Notes: generated by a model from the sequence alone, not told the origin. Positions 23,948 through 32,414 are shown, counted from the stretch's first letter. The stretch is DNA of 36,019 nucleotides from Actinomycetota bacterium (GCA_003140175.1 PLJD01000065.1:1-36019), one strand, 5' to 3'. Program-made: numbers and translations.

Positions 23948-25288
23948 CGGGCGGGACTCCTCCTCGGCCGGGAGCCGGACGACGATCCGGGCGCCACCGA
24001 TCGGCGCCTCGCCGACCGTGACCTCGCCGCCGTGCCGCTGGGCGATCGTCTGCACCATCGCGAGGCCGAGGCCGGCGCCGCCACCCCCGCGATCGCGGCC
24101 TTCGTCGAGGCGGGTGAACCGGTCAAAGACCCGCTCGCGATCCGCGGGTGGGATCCCCGGGCCGTCGTCGTCGACGACGAGCCACACCGAGCCCTCACCG
24201 GTCGCGACCGCGACGCTCGCCTGGGACCGGGCGTGGCTCGACGCGTTGTCGAGCAGGTTGCGGACGAGGCGGGCGAGCTGGCGGGCGTCGCCCTGCACCC
24301 GTCCGGCCGCCACGCGCGACGTGTCGATCGGCACCGCCCGGACCCGGCTCACCTCCTCGAGCACCAGGTCGTCGACGTCGACGTCGACGTGGGTCGGCCC
24401 GACCGTCGCGCCCTCCTCGACCCGGGCCAGCTCGAGCAGCTCCCCGACCGCGGCTTCGAGCCGATGGTCTTCGTCGAGGACCCGGCGGGCGACTTGAGGC
24501 CAGGCAGTCGACGCACCGCGGCGCAACCCAACCTCGAGCTGCGCTCGGATCGCGGCGACCGGGCTGCGCAGCTCGTGGGAGGCGTCGGAGACGAACTGGC
24601 GCTGGCGGGTCGAGGACTCCTCGAGCCGGTCGAGCATCGCGTTCATCGTGCGGGCCAAGCGGCCGACCTCGTCGGCGCTGGCCGGCTCGGGGACTCGACG
24701 ATGGATCGTCGATCCGGTGATCGACGCGGCCTCGGCTCGGATCAACTCGACCGGCCGCAACGCCCGACCCGCGAGATACCAGGCGAGCAGCGCGGTGAGG
24801 GCGACCAGCGCCGGCACGCCGAGCAGCAACGCGGCGGTGACACTGCCAATGGTCTCGTTGACGTCCGCCAGCGAACGGTCCGCGATGAGGGTGATCTGAC
24901 CCTGCTGGGTCGCGACGGTCTGCTGCGCGCGGACCGCCTCGCCGCCCAGGCGCGGCACCGGCCGCGGGCCCGACAAGAACTGGTGGCTGTCGAAGTCATA
25001 GAGGCGACCGTCGGGCCCGACGAGCATGAAGGCCGGGAGACCGCCGGCTTCGGGGTTGCCCGGGAAGTTGACCTGGCCGAGGTCCCGGCCCTGCTCGATC
25101 TGGCGGGCCACCGTGCTGAGCTGCTGCCGGTTGGTCTGCTTGATCTCGCTGACCAGGTTGTCGTGCACGAACCACACCAGCCCGAACGACGCCGCGGCCA
25201 AACCCACCGCGACGAGCCCCGCCGCGGCGAACGTGATCCGCACCCGGACCGACCCGAACCAGCGGCGCAGCGGCGCGAGACGCTCCAT
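23945..25288 (-). CDS. Sensor histidine kinase (two-component)
   Basis: 447 residues. Order: N-terminal membrane helix (about 17-40), extracytoplasmic sensor region (about 42-143), second membrane helix (about 145-170), HAMP linker (RALRPVELIRAEAASI onward), HisKA domain with the phospho-acceptor His238 in DASHELRSPVAA, and HATPase_c domain with LLDNASSHAR (N box), DDDGPGIP (G1), FDRFTRLD and GGAGLGLAM (G2). The ATG at 25288 shares one base with the response regulator stop (TGATG); a GTG at 25291 directly before it is the alternative. The ligand is unknown. The layout matches the OmpR/PhoB-class pairs common in actinobacteria. Confidence 0.92.
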   Translation of the reverse strand: MERLAPLRRWFGSVRVRITFAAAGLVAVGLAAASFGLVWFVHDNLVSEIKQTNRQQLSTVARQIEQGRDLGQVNFPGNPEAGGLPAFMLVGPDGRLYDFDSHQFLSGPRPVPRLGGEAVRAQQTVATQQGQITLIADRSLADVNETIGSVTAALLLGVPALVALTALLAWYLAGRALRPVELIRAEAASITGSTIHRRVPEPASADEVGRLARTMNAMLDRLEESSTRQRQFVSDASHELRSPVAAIRAQLEVGLRRGASTAWPQVARRVLDEDHRLEAAVGELLELARVEEGATVGPTHVDVDVDDLVLEEVSRVRAVPIDTSRVAAGRVQGDARQLARLVRNLLDNASSHARSQASVAVATGEGSVWLVVDDDGPGIPPADRERVFDRFTRLDEGRDRGGGGAGLGLAMVQTIAQRHGGEVTVGEAPIGGARIVVRLPAEEESRP

Positions 25289-25965
25289 CACGGGTCGACC
25301 CCGACGAGGTGGTAGCCCGCACCGCGCACGGTGCGGATCAGGTTCGAGCCGAACGGCTGGTCGATCTTGCGGCGCAGATATCCGATGTACACCTCAACCA
25401 CGTTGGGGTCCCCGGCGAAGTCGATCCCCCAGACATGGTCCAGGATCTCAGACTTGGCGGCCACCGTCCCGTCGCGGCGCATCAGGAACTCGAGGACCGC
25501 GAACTCGCGGGTGGTGAGACGGATCTCCGCGTCGTCTCGGACCAGGCGACGCGTGCCGGGATCGAGGCGCAGCGGGCCGACCTCGAGCATCGCCGGGCGG
25601 GGTGGCGCCCCGCGGCGGACCAGGGCGCGGAGCCGGGCGAGCAGCACGACGAACGAGAACGGCTTGGAGAGGAAGTCGTCGGCGCCGGTGTCGAGCGCCT
25701 CGGCCTCGTCCCACTCACCGTCCTTGGCGGTGAGGATGAGGATCGGGGTCCAGATCCCCTCCGCCCGGAGGGTGTTGCACACCCGGTAGCCGTTCATGCC
25801 CGGGAGCAGCACGTCGAGGACGATGACGTCATACGACCCCTCGCGGGCCCGCCACAGGCCGTCGAGACCGTCGTGGACCGCGTCGACATCGAAGCCTTCG
25901 GCCTCCAGGCCCTGGGCGATCGCGTCGGCGAGGTGCACTTCGTCTTCGACGACCAGCACCCGCAT
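25288..25965 (-). CDS. OmpR/PhoB-family response regulator
   Basis: 225 residues. Receiver domain (1-115): acidic pocket VVEDE (Glu7, Asp8), phosphorylation site Asp50 in VIVLDVLLPGMNG, conserved Thr in ILILTAKD and Lys in LSKPFSF. DNA-binding winged helix (about 125-223) with LTTREFAVLEFLMRRDG, VVEVYIGYLRRKID and IRTVRGAGYHL. Start at ATG 25965; an upstream in-frame GTG would add five residues that lie before the -10-like CACACT, 6 nt upstream, so the message is probably leaderless. First gene of the regulator-kinase operon. Confidence 0.93.
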   Translation of the reverse strand: MRVLVVEDEVHLADAIAQGLEAEGFDVDAVHDGLDGLWRAREGSYDVIVLDVLLPGMNGYRVCNTLRAEGIWTPILILTAKDGEWDEAEALDTGADDFLSKPFSFVVLLARLRALVRRGAPPRPAMLEVGPLRLDPGTRRLVRDDAEIRLTTREFAVLEFLMRRDGTVAAKSEILDHVWGIDFAGDPNVVEVYIGYLRRKIDQPFGSNLIRTVRGAGYHLVGVDP

Positions 25966-26019
25966 AGAGAAAGTGTGCACCGTCGCGTCGACGCCGGTGC
26001 GCCGACGCTGAGAACGCCC

Positions 26020-26385
26020 TCAGGAAACCGGCGGCCCGATCAGCTCCCACAGGTTGCCCGCCGGGTCGGTGGCGAACACCTGCCGGCGGCCGTCGTTGGT
26101 GATCGTGAATGTCTCCTGCCCGCTCGCCTCGACTTGGGCGACGACCGGGTTGAGTTGCTCCCCGAGGTCGATGGCGGTGTGGGCCCGCTTCGACGGGTGA
26201 TGCTCCGGGTCGACGGTGAGATGCACCTGGGTGCCGTCGTCGGCCTCGAACCAGTGGAGGGTGCCGAGTTGGGCGCTCTCCGGCCCGGGCTGGGCGCGGC
26301 GGTACCCGAGGAGGTCAACCAGCCAGTGGGCCTCGGCGTCGACGCCGCCCTCAGGGACCGAGAGGTTGATGTGGTCGAGTCGCAC
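26020..26385 (-). CDS. VOC-superfamily (glyoxalase/dioxygenase-like) protein
   Basis: 121 residues, a single VOC domain: RLDHINLSVPEGG at the start, LLGYRRAQPGPE, HWFEADDGTQVHLTVDPEHH, and the end VFATDPAGNLWELIGPP with the usual metal-ligand Glu. The two His and Glu typical of metal-binding VOC proteins are in place (HIN at the start, QVHLT in the middle, WEL at the end), so activity on a small molecule is possible. The GTG at 26385 follows TAGGCT by 8 nt. It is divergent from the HhH-GPD gene. The function is not known. Confidence 0.8.
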   Translation of the reverse strand: MRLDHINLSVPEGGVDAEAHWLVDLLGYRRAQPGPESAQLGTLHWFEADDGTQVHLTVDPEHHPSKRAHTAIDLGEQLNPVVAQVEASGQETFTITNDGRRQVFATDPAGNLWELIGPPVS

Positions 26386-26393
26386 GACGCGCG

Positions 26394-26399
26394 AGCCTA
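26394..26399 (-). promoter_or_regulatory. -10 element of leaderless VOC gene
   Basis: TAGGCT on the minus strand, 8 nt before the GTG at 26385. Confidence 0.5.
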
Positions 26400-26406
26400 C
26401 TGGGCG

Positions 26407-26985
26407 ATGCCCATCTCCGACATCCCCGTCACCGGAGACGCCGACGCTGACCGGCTCCTCGCCGAGAATCCCCTCGCGCTGCTCCTCGGCATGCTGCTCG
26501 ACCAGCAGGTCCCGATGGAGTGGGCGTTCAAAGGCCCCGCGACCCTCAGCACGCGACTCGGTGGCCTCGACGCGCGCGCGATCGCCGAGCTGGATCCCGA
26601 CGCGCTCGACGTGGCCTTCCGGACCAAGCCCGCCGTGCACCGCTTCCCGAGCGCGATGGCGAAGCGCACCCAGGCGCTGTGCCGCGTCCTGGTCGACGAG
26701 TACGGCGGCGACGCCGCCGCGATCTGGCGCGACGTCCCCGACGGTGCCGAGCTGTTCACCCGCCTGCGTTCCCTGCCCGGCTTCGGTGACGAGAAGACCA
26801 AGATCTTCATCGCGGTGCTCGCCAAGCGGCTCGGGGTCCGCCCCCCCGGGTGGGAGGCCGCGGCGGCGCCATACTCAGACACCACGCCCCGCTCGGTCGC
26901 CGACATCGACTCGCCGGAGGCGTTGGCTCAGGTGCGGGACTGGAAGCGCGCGCAGAAGGCACGCGGCAAGGGCAAAGGCGACTGA
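26407..26985 (+). CDS. HhH-GPD-type base-excision repair-like protein
   Basis: 192 residues. The first half has NPLALLLGMLLDQQVPMEWAF, the helical segment typical of the small actinobacterial HhH-GPD group; the hairpin is at TRLRSLPGFGDEKTKIFIAV (about 117-136), with the LPGFG turn. C-terminal tail basic (KRAQKARGKGKGD). Proteins of this group are annotated as DNA glycosylase-like but lack the C-terminal Fe-S cysteines of MutY/Nth, as here (no Cys cluster), and the glycosylase Asp is not obvious. The ATG at 26407 begins 22 nt from the divergent VOC start. A long in-frame extension upstream is antisense to the response regulator and is rejected. Confidence 0.82.
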   Translation: MPISDIPVTGDADADRLLAENPLALLLGMLLDQQVPMEWAFKGPATLSTRLGGLDARAIAELDPDALDVAFRTKPAVHRFPSAMAKRTQALCRVLVDEYGGDAAAIWRDVPDGAELFTRLRSLPGFGDEKTKIFIAVLAKRLGVRPPGWEAAAAPYSDTTPRSVADIDSPEALAQVRDWKRAQKARGKGKGD

Positions 26986-26990
26986 TGAGG

Positions 26991-27136
26991 TAGGATGGGA
27001 ATTCGACGGGCACCGCCGGTGTCCGTCGGGTCGACCTCGTTTTCTCCGGATGGTCCGGTCGTGTGCCCGAGGACGACCCCGCCGCCCCGACTGGGTGGCG
27101 CCGGACCAGTCCGTCGTAGCAAGCGAGCCAAAACCA
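26991..27136 (+). promoter_or_regulatory. Promoter and structured 5' leader of the DEAD-box helicase gene
   Basis: TAGGAT (26991-26996) fits a -10, placing the RNA start near 27003 and giving a leader of about 134 nt. Two strong hairpins follow. The first is CGACGGGCACC (27004-27014) with GGTGTCCGTCG (27018-27028), 11 pairs including one G-U, loop GCC. The second is GGATGGTCCGG (27048-27058) with CCGGACCAGTCC (27101-27112), 11 pairs with one bulge. A TTTT run (27040-27043) lies between. No Shine-Dalgarno precedes the GTG. This resembles self-regulated or cold-responsive helicase leaders (inference). Confidence 0.5.
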
Positions 27137-28318
27137 GTGACCGATATCACCAGTAGCTTCGAGACGCTCGGCGTCTCGGCCGACCTCGTCGCGGCGATGC
27201 GAGCACAATCCATCGACGCCCCGTTCCCAATCCAGACCCTGACCATCCCCGACGCCCTGGCCGGCCGCGACGTCTGCGGCAAAGCCAAGACCGGGTCCGG
27301 CAAGACCCTCGCGTTCGGTCTGCCGCTCCTCGAGCGGGTCGGGCGGGCGAAGCCCCGCCACCCGGGCGGGCTCGTGCTCGTCCCCACCCGCGAGCTGGCC
27401 AACCAGGTCTTCGGCGTCCTCGTGTCCCTCGCCGCGGTGCGCGGCCAGCGGGTCGCCGCCATCTACGGCGGCGTCGGCTTCGAAGCCCAGATCGAGGCGC
27501 TCCGCACCGGCGTCGAAGTCGTCGTCGGCACCCCGGGGCGCATCATCGACCTCATGGAACGCGGCGAGTTGCGCCTCGGCTCGGTCGAGGTGCTGATCCT
27601 CGACGAAGCCGACCGCATGCTCGACATGGGCTTCTTGCCCCAGGTGCAGAAGATCCTCTACCGCCTCGAGTCCAACCCCCAGACGATGCTCTTCTCCGCC
27701 ACGCTCGACGGCGCCATCCGCCGCCTCGTGGACCGTTACATGAAGGATCCCGTGTTCCACGAGGTCGCCTCCCGCGAGCCCACCGTCGACGAGATGGAGC
27801 ACCGCTTCTTGCTCGTCCACCAAATGGACAAGGCCAAAGTTGCCGCCGCGATCGCCCGGGGCGTCGACCGGACCCTCATGTTCTCGCGCACCAAGCGCGG
27901 CGCCGACCGCCTCGTCCAGTCGCTGCAACGCGAAGGGGTCCGGGCCGCCCCCATCCACGGCGACCTGCGCCAGACTGCCCGCGAACGCGCCCTGGCCGAC
28001 TTCCAAGCCGGCAAGGTCCCGGTCCTGGTCGCCACCGACGTCGCCGCCCGGGGCCTGCACATCGACTGCGTGGACGTCGTCTTGCACTACGACCCGCCCG
28101 AAGACCACAAGGCCTACCTCCACCGGTCCGGGCGCACCGCCCGTGCCGGTGAGACCGGCATCGCGGTCACGCTGATGCTCTACAACGAGGAGAACGAGAT
28201 TCGCTCCATCCAGCGTCGCCTCGCCCTCGACGGACCGATCATCGAGGTGTTCTCCAACGACCCCCGCCTGGCGAACCTCGAGACGTTCGAGACCGACGAA
28301 GCGGGCGTCCCGGCCTGA
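27137..28318 (+). CDS. DEAD-box ATP-dependent RNA helicase
   Basis: 393 residues, essentially only the two RecA-like core domains. Motifs: Q motif [12 protein letters not shown], Walker A AKTGSGKT (50-57), PTREL, TPGRIID, DEAD (156-159), SAT (187-189), [12 protein letters not shown] and [10 protein letters not shown] (329-338). The C-terminal RNA-binding extension of CsdA/DeaD proteins is missing, so it is closer to short RhlE-like enzymes acting in mRNA turnover or ribosome assembly. The GTG at 27137 gives an N-terminus that begins just before the Q-motif region; longer upstream frames overlap the HhH-GPD gene. The long structured leader upstream is notable. Confidence 0.93.
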   Translation: MTDITSSFETLGVSADLVAAMRAQSIDAPFPIQTLTIPDALAGRDVCGKAKTGSGKTLAFGLPLLERVGRAKPRHPGGLVLVPTRELANQVFGVLVSLAAVRGQRVAAIYGGVGFEAQIEALRTGVEVVVGTPGRIIDLMERGELRLGSVEVLILDEADRMLDMGFLPQVQKILYRLESNPQTMLFSATLDGAIRRLVDRYMKDPVFHEVASREPTVDEMEHRFLLVHQMDKAKVAAAIARGVDRTLMFSRTKRGADRLVQSLQREGVRAAPIHGDLRQTARERALADFQAGKVPVLVATDVAARGLHIDCVDVVLHYDPPEDHKAYLHRSGRTARAGETGIAVTLMLYNEENEIRSIQRRLALDGPIIEVFSNDPRLANLETFETDEAGVPA

Positions 28319-28368
28319 GCCTGACAAACGAGCGCGGGTCGGCGGCTTGCCCGTGCGAGGATGGGCCC

Positions 28369-29559
28369 ATGCCCCGCGTCTCCCGCAAGCTCGGCGCGAT
28401 CACCGAATCCGCCACCCTCGCCGTTGACGCGAAGGCCAAAGCCCTGCGGGCCGCGGGGGAGCCCGTCATCGGCTTCGGTGCCGGCGAGCCGGACTTCGCC
28501 ACCCCCGACCACATCGTCGCCGCCGCCATCGAGGCCTGTCGCGAGCCCCGCAACCATCACTACACCCCCACCGGCGGCCTACCCGAGCTGCGAGCCGCGA
28601 TCGCGGCGAAGACCGCCCGCGACTCGGGCCTGGTCTGCGAGCCCAGCCAGGTGCTCGTCACCAACGGCGCCAAGCAGGCGGTCTACGAGGCCTTCCAGGC
28701 CCTGCTCGACCCCGGCGACGAGGTGCTACTCCCCGCCCCGTACTGGACGACGTACCCCGAGGTCATCGCCCTCGCCGACGGCGTGCCGGTCGTGCTCCCC
28801 ACCACCGAGGAGACCGGGTTTCGGGTCACGCTCGACGCCCTCGACGCGGCGCGCACACCGCGCACGAAGGCGCTGCTATTCGTCTCGCCGAGCAACCCCA
28901 CCGGCGCCGTCTACGCGCGCGACGAGGTCGAGGCGATCGGCCGCTGGGCGGTCGAGCACGGCATCTGGGTGATCACCGACGAGATCTACGAACACCTCAC
29001 CTTCGGCGAGCATCAGTTCACCTCGATGCCGGTCGTCGTGCCCGAGCTGGCCGACACCTGCGTCGTGCTGAACGGGGTCGCGAAGACCTACGCCATGACC
29101 GGCTGGAGGGTCGGGTGGATGATCGGCCCCCCCGACGTGGTCGGCGCGGCCGTCAACCTCCAATCGCACGTCACCTCGAACGTCTCCAACGTCTCGCAAC
29201 GCGCCGCGCTCGCCGCGGTGTCCGGCAACCTCGAGGCGGTCGCGACGATGCGCGAAGTGTTCGAACGGCGAGGCGCCACGATGCACACGCTGCTGTCGGC
29301 GATCCCCGGGGTCCGGTGCCTCGAACCCCAAGGCGCCTTCTACTGCTTCCCGTCGTTCGGCGGCGTGCTCGGACGCGAGGTGGCGGACCGCACCCCCACC
29401 ACCAGCCTTGAGCTGAGCGAGATCGCTCTCGAGGAGGCCGGGGTGGCGATCGTCCCCGGCGAGGCCTTCGGTGCCCCGGGCTATGCCCGCTTGTCGTTCG
29501 CGCTCGCCGACGAGGACCTCGTCGAGGGGATCGAGCGCCTCGCCAAGCTGCTCGGGTAG
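28369..29559 (+). CDS. Class I/II PLP aminotransferase (aspartate aminotransferase type)
   Basis: 396 residues, fold-type I PLP enzyme. Motifs: [42 protein letters not shown] (substrate carboxylate Asn/Pro loop), [10 protein letters not shown] (Asp to PLP nitrogen, Tyr), Schiff-base Lys239 in [15 protein letters not shown], and ARLSFAL with the second carboxylate Arg. This Ibeta-type layout is typical of the AspC/prephenate-aminotransferase group of actinobacteria; aspartate or aromatic precursor transamination is expected. The ATG at 28369 has only a degenerate -10 (GAGGAT) 6 nt upstream. A SnoaL-like gene follows after 10 nt. Confidence 0.92.
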   Translation: MPRVSRKLGAITESATLAVDAKAKALRAAGEPVIGFGAGEPDFATPDHIVAAAIEACREPRNHHYTPTGGLPELRAAIAAKTARDSGLVCEPSQVLVTNGAKQAVYEAFQALLDPGDEVLLPAPYWTTYPEVIALADGVPVVLPTTEETGFRVTLDALDAARTPRTKALLFVSPSNPTGAVYARDEVEAIGRWAVEHGIWVITDEIYEHLTFGEHQFTSMPVVVPELADTCVVLNGVAKTYAMTGWRVGWMIGPPDVVGAAVNLQSHVTSNVSNVSQRAALAAVSGNLEAVATMREVFERRGATMHTLLSAIPGVRCLEPQGAFYCFPSFGGVLGREVADRTPTTSLELSEIALEEAGVAIVPGEAFGAPGYARLSFALADEDLVEGIERLAKLLG

Positions 29560-29569
29560 CCGCCGCACG

Positions 29570-29965
29570 GTGGAAGCAGTGCCGCCGACCGCGGGGGAGC
29601 TCGCCGACCGGGTCCGCGCCGCGCTCGAATCGGGTGATCTCACCGCGATCGCTGATCTCCTGGACCCGGACGTGCGGTGGGGCGCTCCTGACGATCCCGC
29701 TCCGAGCTGCCAGAATCGTGGCCCGGTGCTCGCGTGGTACCAGCGCGGCCGAGCCGCGGGCGTCCAGACTCGGGTCACCGACGTCACCGTGCCCGGAGCC
29801 AAGCTCCTGATCGGCCGGAAGGTCGTCGGTGGCCCACCGGTCGAGCGCCACGGCGGCGACGTCGATCGGTGGCAGGTCGTGACCGTCGCCGGCGGCCGCG
29901 TCGTCGACGTCCGCGCCTTCGACGACCGCCGCGACGCGGCCGCGAGTGCCGCCACCGCCGACTGA
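29570..29965 (+). CDS. SnoaL-like/NTF2-fold protein, second
   Basis: 131 residues. NTF2-like pattern: helical start ELADRVRAALESGDLTAIAD, strand LLDPDVRWGAP, then LAWYQRGRAAGVQTRVTDVT, and last strands RWQVVTVAGGRVVDVRAFDD. The GTG at 29570 gives a start 10 nt after the aminotransferase stop; a second GTG at 29579 is possible. Probably co-transcribed with the aminotransferase. No catalytic set is evident and its function is unknown. It shares only the fold, not clear sequence identity, with the protein at 10037-10426. Confidence 0.7.
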   Translation: MEAVPPTAGELADRVRAALESGDLTAIADLLDPDVRWGAPDDPAPSCQNRGPVLAWYQRGRAAGVQTRVTDVTVPGAKLLIGRKVVGGPPVERHGGDVDRWQVVTVAGGRVVDVRAFDDRRDAAASAATAD

Positions 29966-29979
29966 CCCGGTGCACCGGG
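29966..29979. repeat. 14-bp perfect palindrome before serA
   Basis: CCCGGTGCACCGGG begins at the base after the SnoaL-like stop codon, 46 nt upstream of the serA -10. It could be a terminator stem (5 bp, TGCA loop, no T-run) or an operator. Confidence 0.4.
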
Positions 29980-30025
29980 CCGTGCCGGGACCACAACCCT
30001 GACGCCTGAGCGACCGTCTCACCGC

Positions 30026-30031
30026 TACCCT
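30026..30031 (+). promoter_or_regulatory. -10 element of leaderless serA
   Basis: TACCCT, 8 nt before the GTG at 30040. Confidence 0.5.
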
Positions 30032-30039
30032 CGCTTTTC

Positions 30040-31626
30040 GTGGCTCCCCGCGTCCTCGTCGCCGAAACGCTCGCCCCCCGAGGCTTGGACCTCTTGCGGG
30101 GGGCGGGGCTCGACGTCGACGAACACGTCGGGATGAGCCACGACGAGCTGCTCGACGCGGTCGGTGATGCCGCCGCGCTCGTGATCCGCAGCGCCACCCA
30201 GGTCGACGAGGCGGTCTTTGCCGCCGCGTCCCAGCTCGTCGTGGTGGGGCGGGCCGGGATCGGTCTCGACAACGTCGACATCGACGCCGCCACCCACCGG
30301 GGCGTGATGGTCGTCAACGCCCCCCAGTCGAACGTCCTCTCCGCCGCCGAGCACACGATGGCGTTGCTTCTCGCCCAGGCCCGCAACGTCCCCCAGGCCG
30401 ACGCCGACCTCAAGGCCGGGGCTTGGAACCGCTCCCGCTGGGAAGGCGTCGAGCTGCACGGCAAGACGCTCGGCATCGTCGGGCTCGGACGGGTCGGGGT
30501 CCTCGTTGCCCAACGGGCGCTCGCGTTCGGGATGCACCTCCTCGCCTACGACCCGTTCGTCAGCGCGGACCGGGCCCGCCAGCTCGGCGTCACCCTGGTC
30601 ACCGCGCTCGACGAGCTGGTCCGCCAAGCCGACTTCCTCACCATCCACCTCCCCAAGACCCCCGACACGATCGGCCTGGTCGGCGCCGAGCTCCTCGCGA
30701 ACGCCAAGCCGACGCTTCGCGTCGTGAACGTCGCCCGGGGCGGCATCGTCGACGAGGCCGCGCTCGCCGACGCGATCCGCGACGGCCGCGTCGCCGGCGC
30801 CGCACTCGACGTGTTCGCGACCGAGCCGACCATCGAGTCGCCCCTCTTCGAGTTGCCCACCGTGATCGTGACCCCCCACCTCGGCGCGTCCACCGTCGAG
30901 GCGCAAGACAAGGCAGGCCAGACCATCGCCGAGCAGGTCGTGCTCGCCCTGCGCGGCGAGTTCGTCCCGTACGCCGTGAACGTGGCCGCCAGCGAGGCGA
31001 ACGCGACCGTCCAGCCGTTCTTGCCCCTCGCCGAGCGTCTCGGCCGGCTCTTCACCGCCCTCGCCGGCGGAATCGTCGACTCGCTCGAGGTGTCCTACGA
31101 GGGCGAGATCGCCGACTACGACTGCCGGGTGCTCACCCTCGCGGTGCTCAAAGGTGTCCTCCAGGGAGTCGTCGACGAGCCGGTGTCGTTCGTGAACGCG
31201 CCGCAGCTCGCGGAGAGCCGCGGTCTCTCGGTGCGCGAGACCACCTCGTCGTCGGCGTTGGACTACGTGAACCTCGTCACCGTGCGGGGCCGCCGCGACG
31301 ACCGGGGAGTGCACGTCGCCGGCACGCTGTTCGGCCGTCGGGCCGCGCCCCGCATCGTCGGTATCGACGAGCACAGCGTCGACGTCCCACCCGCCCGACA
31401 CATGCTGGTGGTCCGCAACACCGACGAGCCGGGCATGATCGGGACCGTCGGCAGCATCCTCGGCGAGACCGGCATCAACATCGCCGACATGGACGTCGGA
31501 ACCAACGCCGAGGGCGCACCCGCGCTGATGGCCATCTCGACCGACACCCCCGTGCCCCGCGAGGTCGTCGAGCGGCTCCGCTCCGAGCCGGGGGTCCTCG
31601 ACGCCCGGGCCATCGAGCTCGACTGA
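30040..31626 (+). CDS. serA: D-3-phosphoglycerate dehydrogenase
   Basis: 528 residues, equal to the mycobacterial SerA length. First step of serine synthesis: NAD-dependent oxidation of 3-phosphoglycerate, in the cytosol. Domains: substrate/NAD domains (1-310) with VGRAGIGLDNVD, NAD loop GLGRVG (about 148-153), catalytic Arg233 in ARGGIVDEAAL and His280 in TPHLGAST; an intervening (ASB) domain (about 315-450) as in type I PGDH; and a C-terminal ACT domain (about 455-528, LVVRNTDEPGMIGTVG) for serine feedback inhibition. The GTG start follows TACCCT by 8 nt. A VOC gene follows after 8 nt. Confidence 0.96.
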   Translation: MAPRVLVAETLAPRGLDLLRGAGLDVDEHVGMSHDELLDAVGDAAALVIRSATQVDEAVFAAASQLVVVGRAGIGLDNVDIDAATHRGVMVVNAPQSNVLSAAEHTMALLLAQARNVPQADADLKAGAWNRSRWEGVELHGKTLGIVGLGRVGVLVAQRALAFGMHLLAYDPFVSADRARQLGVTLVTALDELVRQADFLTIHLPKTPDTIGLVGAELLANAKPTLRVVNVARGGIVDEAALADAIRDGRVAGAALDVFATEPTIESPLFELPTVIVTPHLGASTVEAQDKAGQTIAEQVVLALRGEFVPYAVNVAASEANATVQPFLPLAERLGRLFTALAGGIVDSLEVSYEGEIADYDCRVLTLAVLKGVLQGVVDEPVSFVNAPQLAESRGLSVRETTSSSALDYVNLVTVRGRRDDRGVHVAGTLFGRRAAPRIVGIDEHSVDVPPARHMLVVRNTDEPGMIGTVGSILGETGINIADMDVGTNAEGAPALMAISTDTPVPREVVERLRSEPGVLDARAIELD

Positions 31627-31634
31627 CCGGCGCG

Positions 31635-31982
31635 GTGGCCACGATCGAGCTCGTCCTCGACTGCGCGGACCTCGACGTCCAAGCGGCGTTCTGGATCGCG
31701 ACCCTCGGCTACGAGTTGCGCGCCGCGGCCCGCCAGTATCGGGCGCTCGTCGCACCCGACGGCGAGACCGGCCCGCACCTCATCCTGCAAGCCGCGCCCG
31801 AGCCCCGGGCCGCCACGAGCCGTCTGCACCTCACCGTGCTCGTCGCCGACGTCGACGCCGAGGCGGACCGTCTCGTGGCGTTCGGCGCCCGCCGGCTCGG
31901 CGCCGCCGCCGAGGGATACGACCATCGCTGGGTGCCGATGGCCGACCCCGAGGGCAACGAGTTCCGCCTCTGCTCCGCGTAG
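31635..31982 (+). CDS. VOC/glyoxalase-like domain protein
   Basis: 115 residues, one glyoxalase-like domain: ELVLDCADLDVQAAFWIATL (substrate-side helix), YRALVAPDGETGPHLILQ, RLHLTVLVADVDAEADRLV, and MADPEGNEFRLCS with the usual terminal Glu. This DCADLDVQAAFW-type start is typical of the glyoxalase-like branch widespread in actinobacteria, without assigned substrate. The GTG at 31635 lies 8 nt after the serA stop, so it is probably co-transcribed with serA; no separate promoter is visible. A longer in-frame extension lies within serA on the same strand and is rejected. Confidence 0.78.
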   Translation: MATIELVLDCADLDVQAAFWIATLGYELRAAARQYRALVAPDGETGPHLILQAAPEPRAATSRLHLTVLVADVDAEADRLVAFGARRLGAAAEGYDHRWVPMADPEGNEFRLCSA

Positions 31983-31994
31983 CGGTCGGGGGGG

Positions 31995-32342
31995 TCAGCG
32001 TTTCGCCGGGCGGAGGCCGTCGAGCTGGGCGGCCGGCCCGTCGCGGTAGCAGCGGTCGGGCACCGTCCGGTCGTAGCTCGCCCCGGAGGGCTCGTGGTAG
32101 ATCCCGCTCGCCAGCTTCGCTTTGACCGGGTGCGAGGCGGGGCACGCTTGGGCTTTGGGCTCGACCCAGGCTGGCTCTTCGGCGGTGGCCGCGGGTCGCG
32201 GTGGCGAATGCGGCGCGCGCGGCTGGGGGCTCGGGCCGGGCACCTCGGCGCGACGGTCGGTGTCGAGGATCCGCCACAGGACGTACGCGCCGCCGGCCAG
32301 GAGTCCCAGCCCGACCATCTGTCGCAGCCTCAAGCGTTGCAT
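31995..32342 (-). CDS. Membrane-anchored 'sunset domain' protein
   Basis: 115 residues. N-terminal basic stretch MQRLRLRQ, a membrane helix (about 9-25, MVGLGLLAGGAYVLW), a Pro-rich linker (about 34-60), and a C-terminal motif ACPASHPVKAKLASGIYH then PSGASYDRTVPDRCY, which I recognise as the small sunset domain found in actinobacterial surface or nuclease-like proteins. The function of that domain is not established. The ATG at 32342 is preferred to a GTG at 32360, with GAGAAT 8 nt upstream as a weak -10. It is divergent from the leuA leader, its start being 36 nt from the leuA -35 box. Confidence 0.75.
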   Translation of the reverse strand: MQRLRLRQMVGLGLLAGGAYVLWRILDTDRRAEVPGPSPQPRAPHSPPRPAATAEEPAWVEPKAQACPASHPVKAKLASGIYHEPSGASYDRTVPDRCYRDGPAAQLDGLRPAKR

Positions 32343-32377
32343 CGCCGCTGATTCTCGCACGCGCGCGCCGAACCGAC

Positions 32378-32406
32378 TTGTAATTCGACGACGAGACGGC
32401 CATCAT
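32378..32406 (+). promoter_or_regulatory. leuA promoter (-35/-10)
   Basis: TTGTAA (32378-32383), 17-nt spacer, CATCAT (32401-32406). The predicted RNA start, near 32413, is practically at the leader peptide ATG (32415). Confidence 0.55.
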
Positions 32407-32414
32407 GGGTACCG

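Noticed and set aside
25309..26406. In-frame 5' extension of the HhH-GPD gene
   Set aside because: Antisense to the response regulator and VOC genes, low-complexity translation. ATG 26407 fits the family start.
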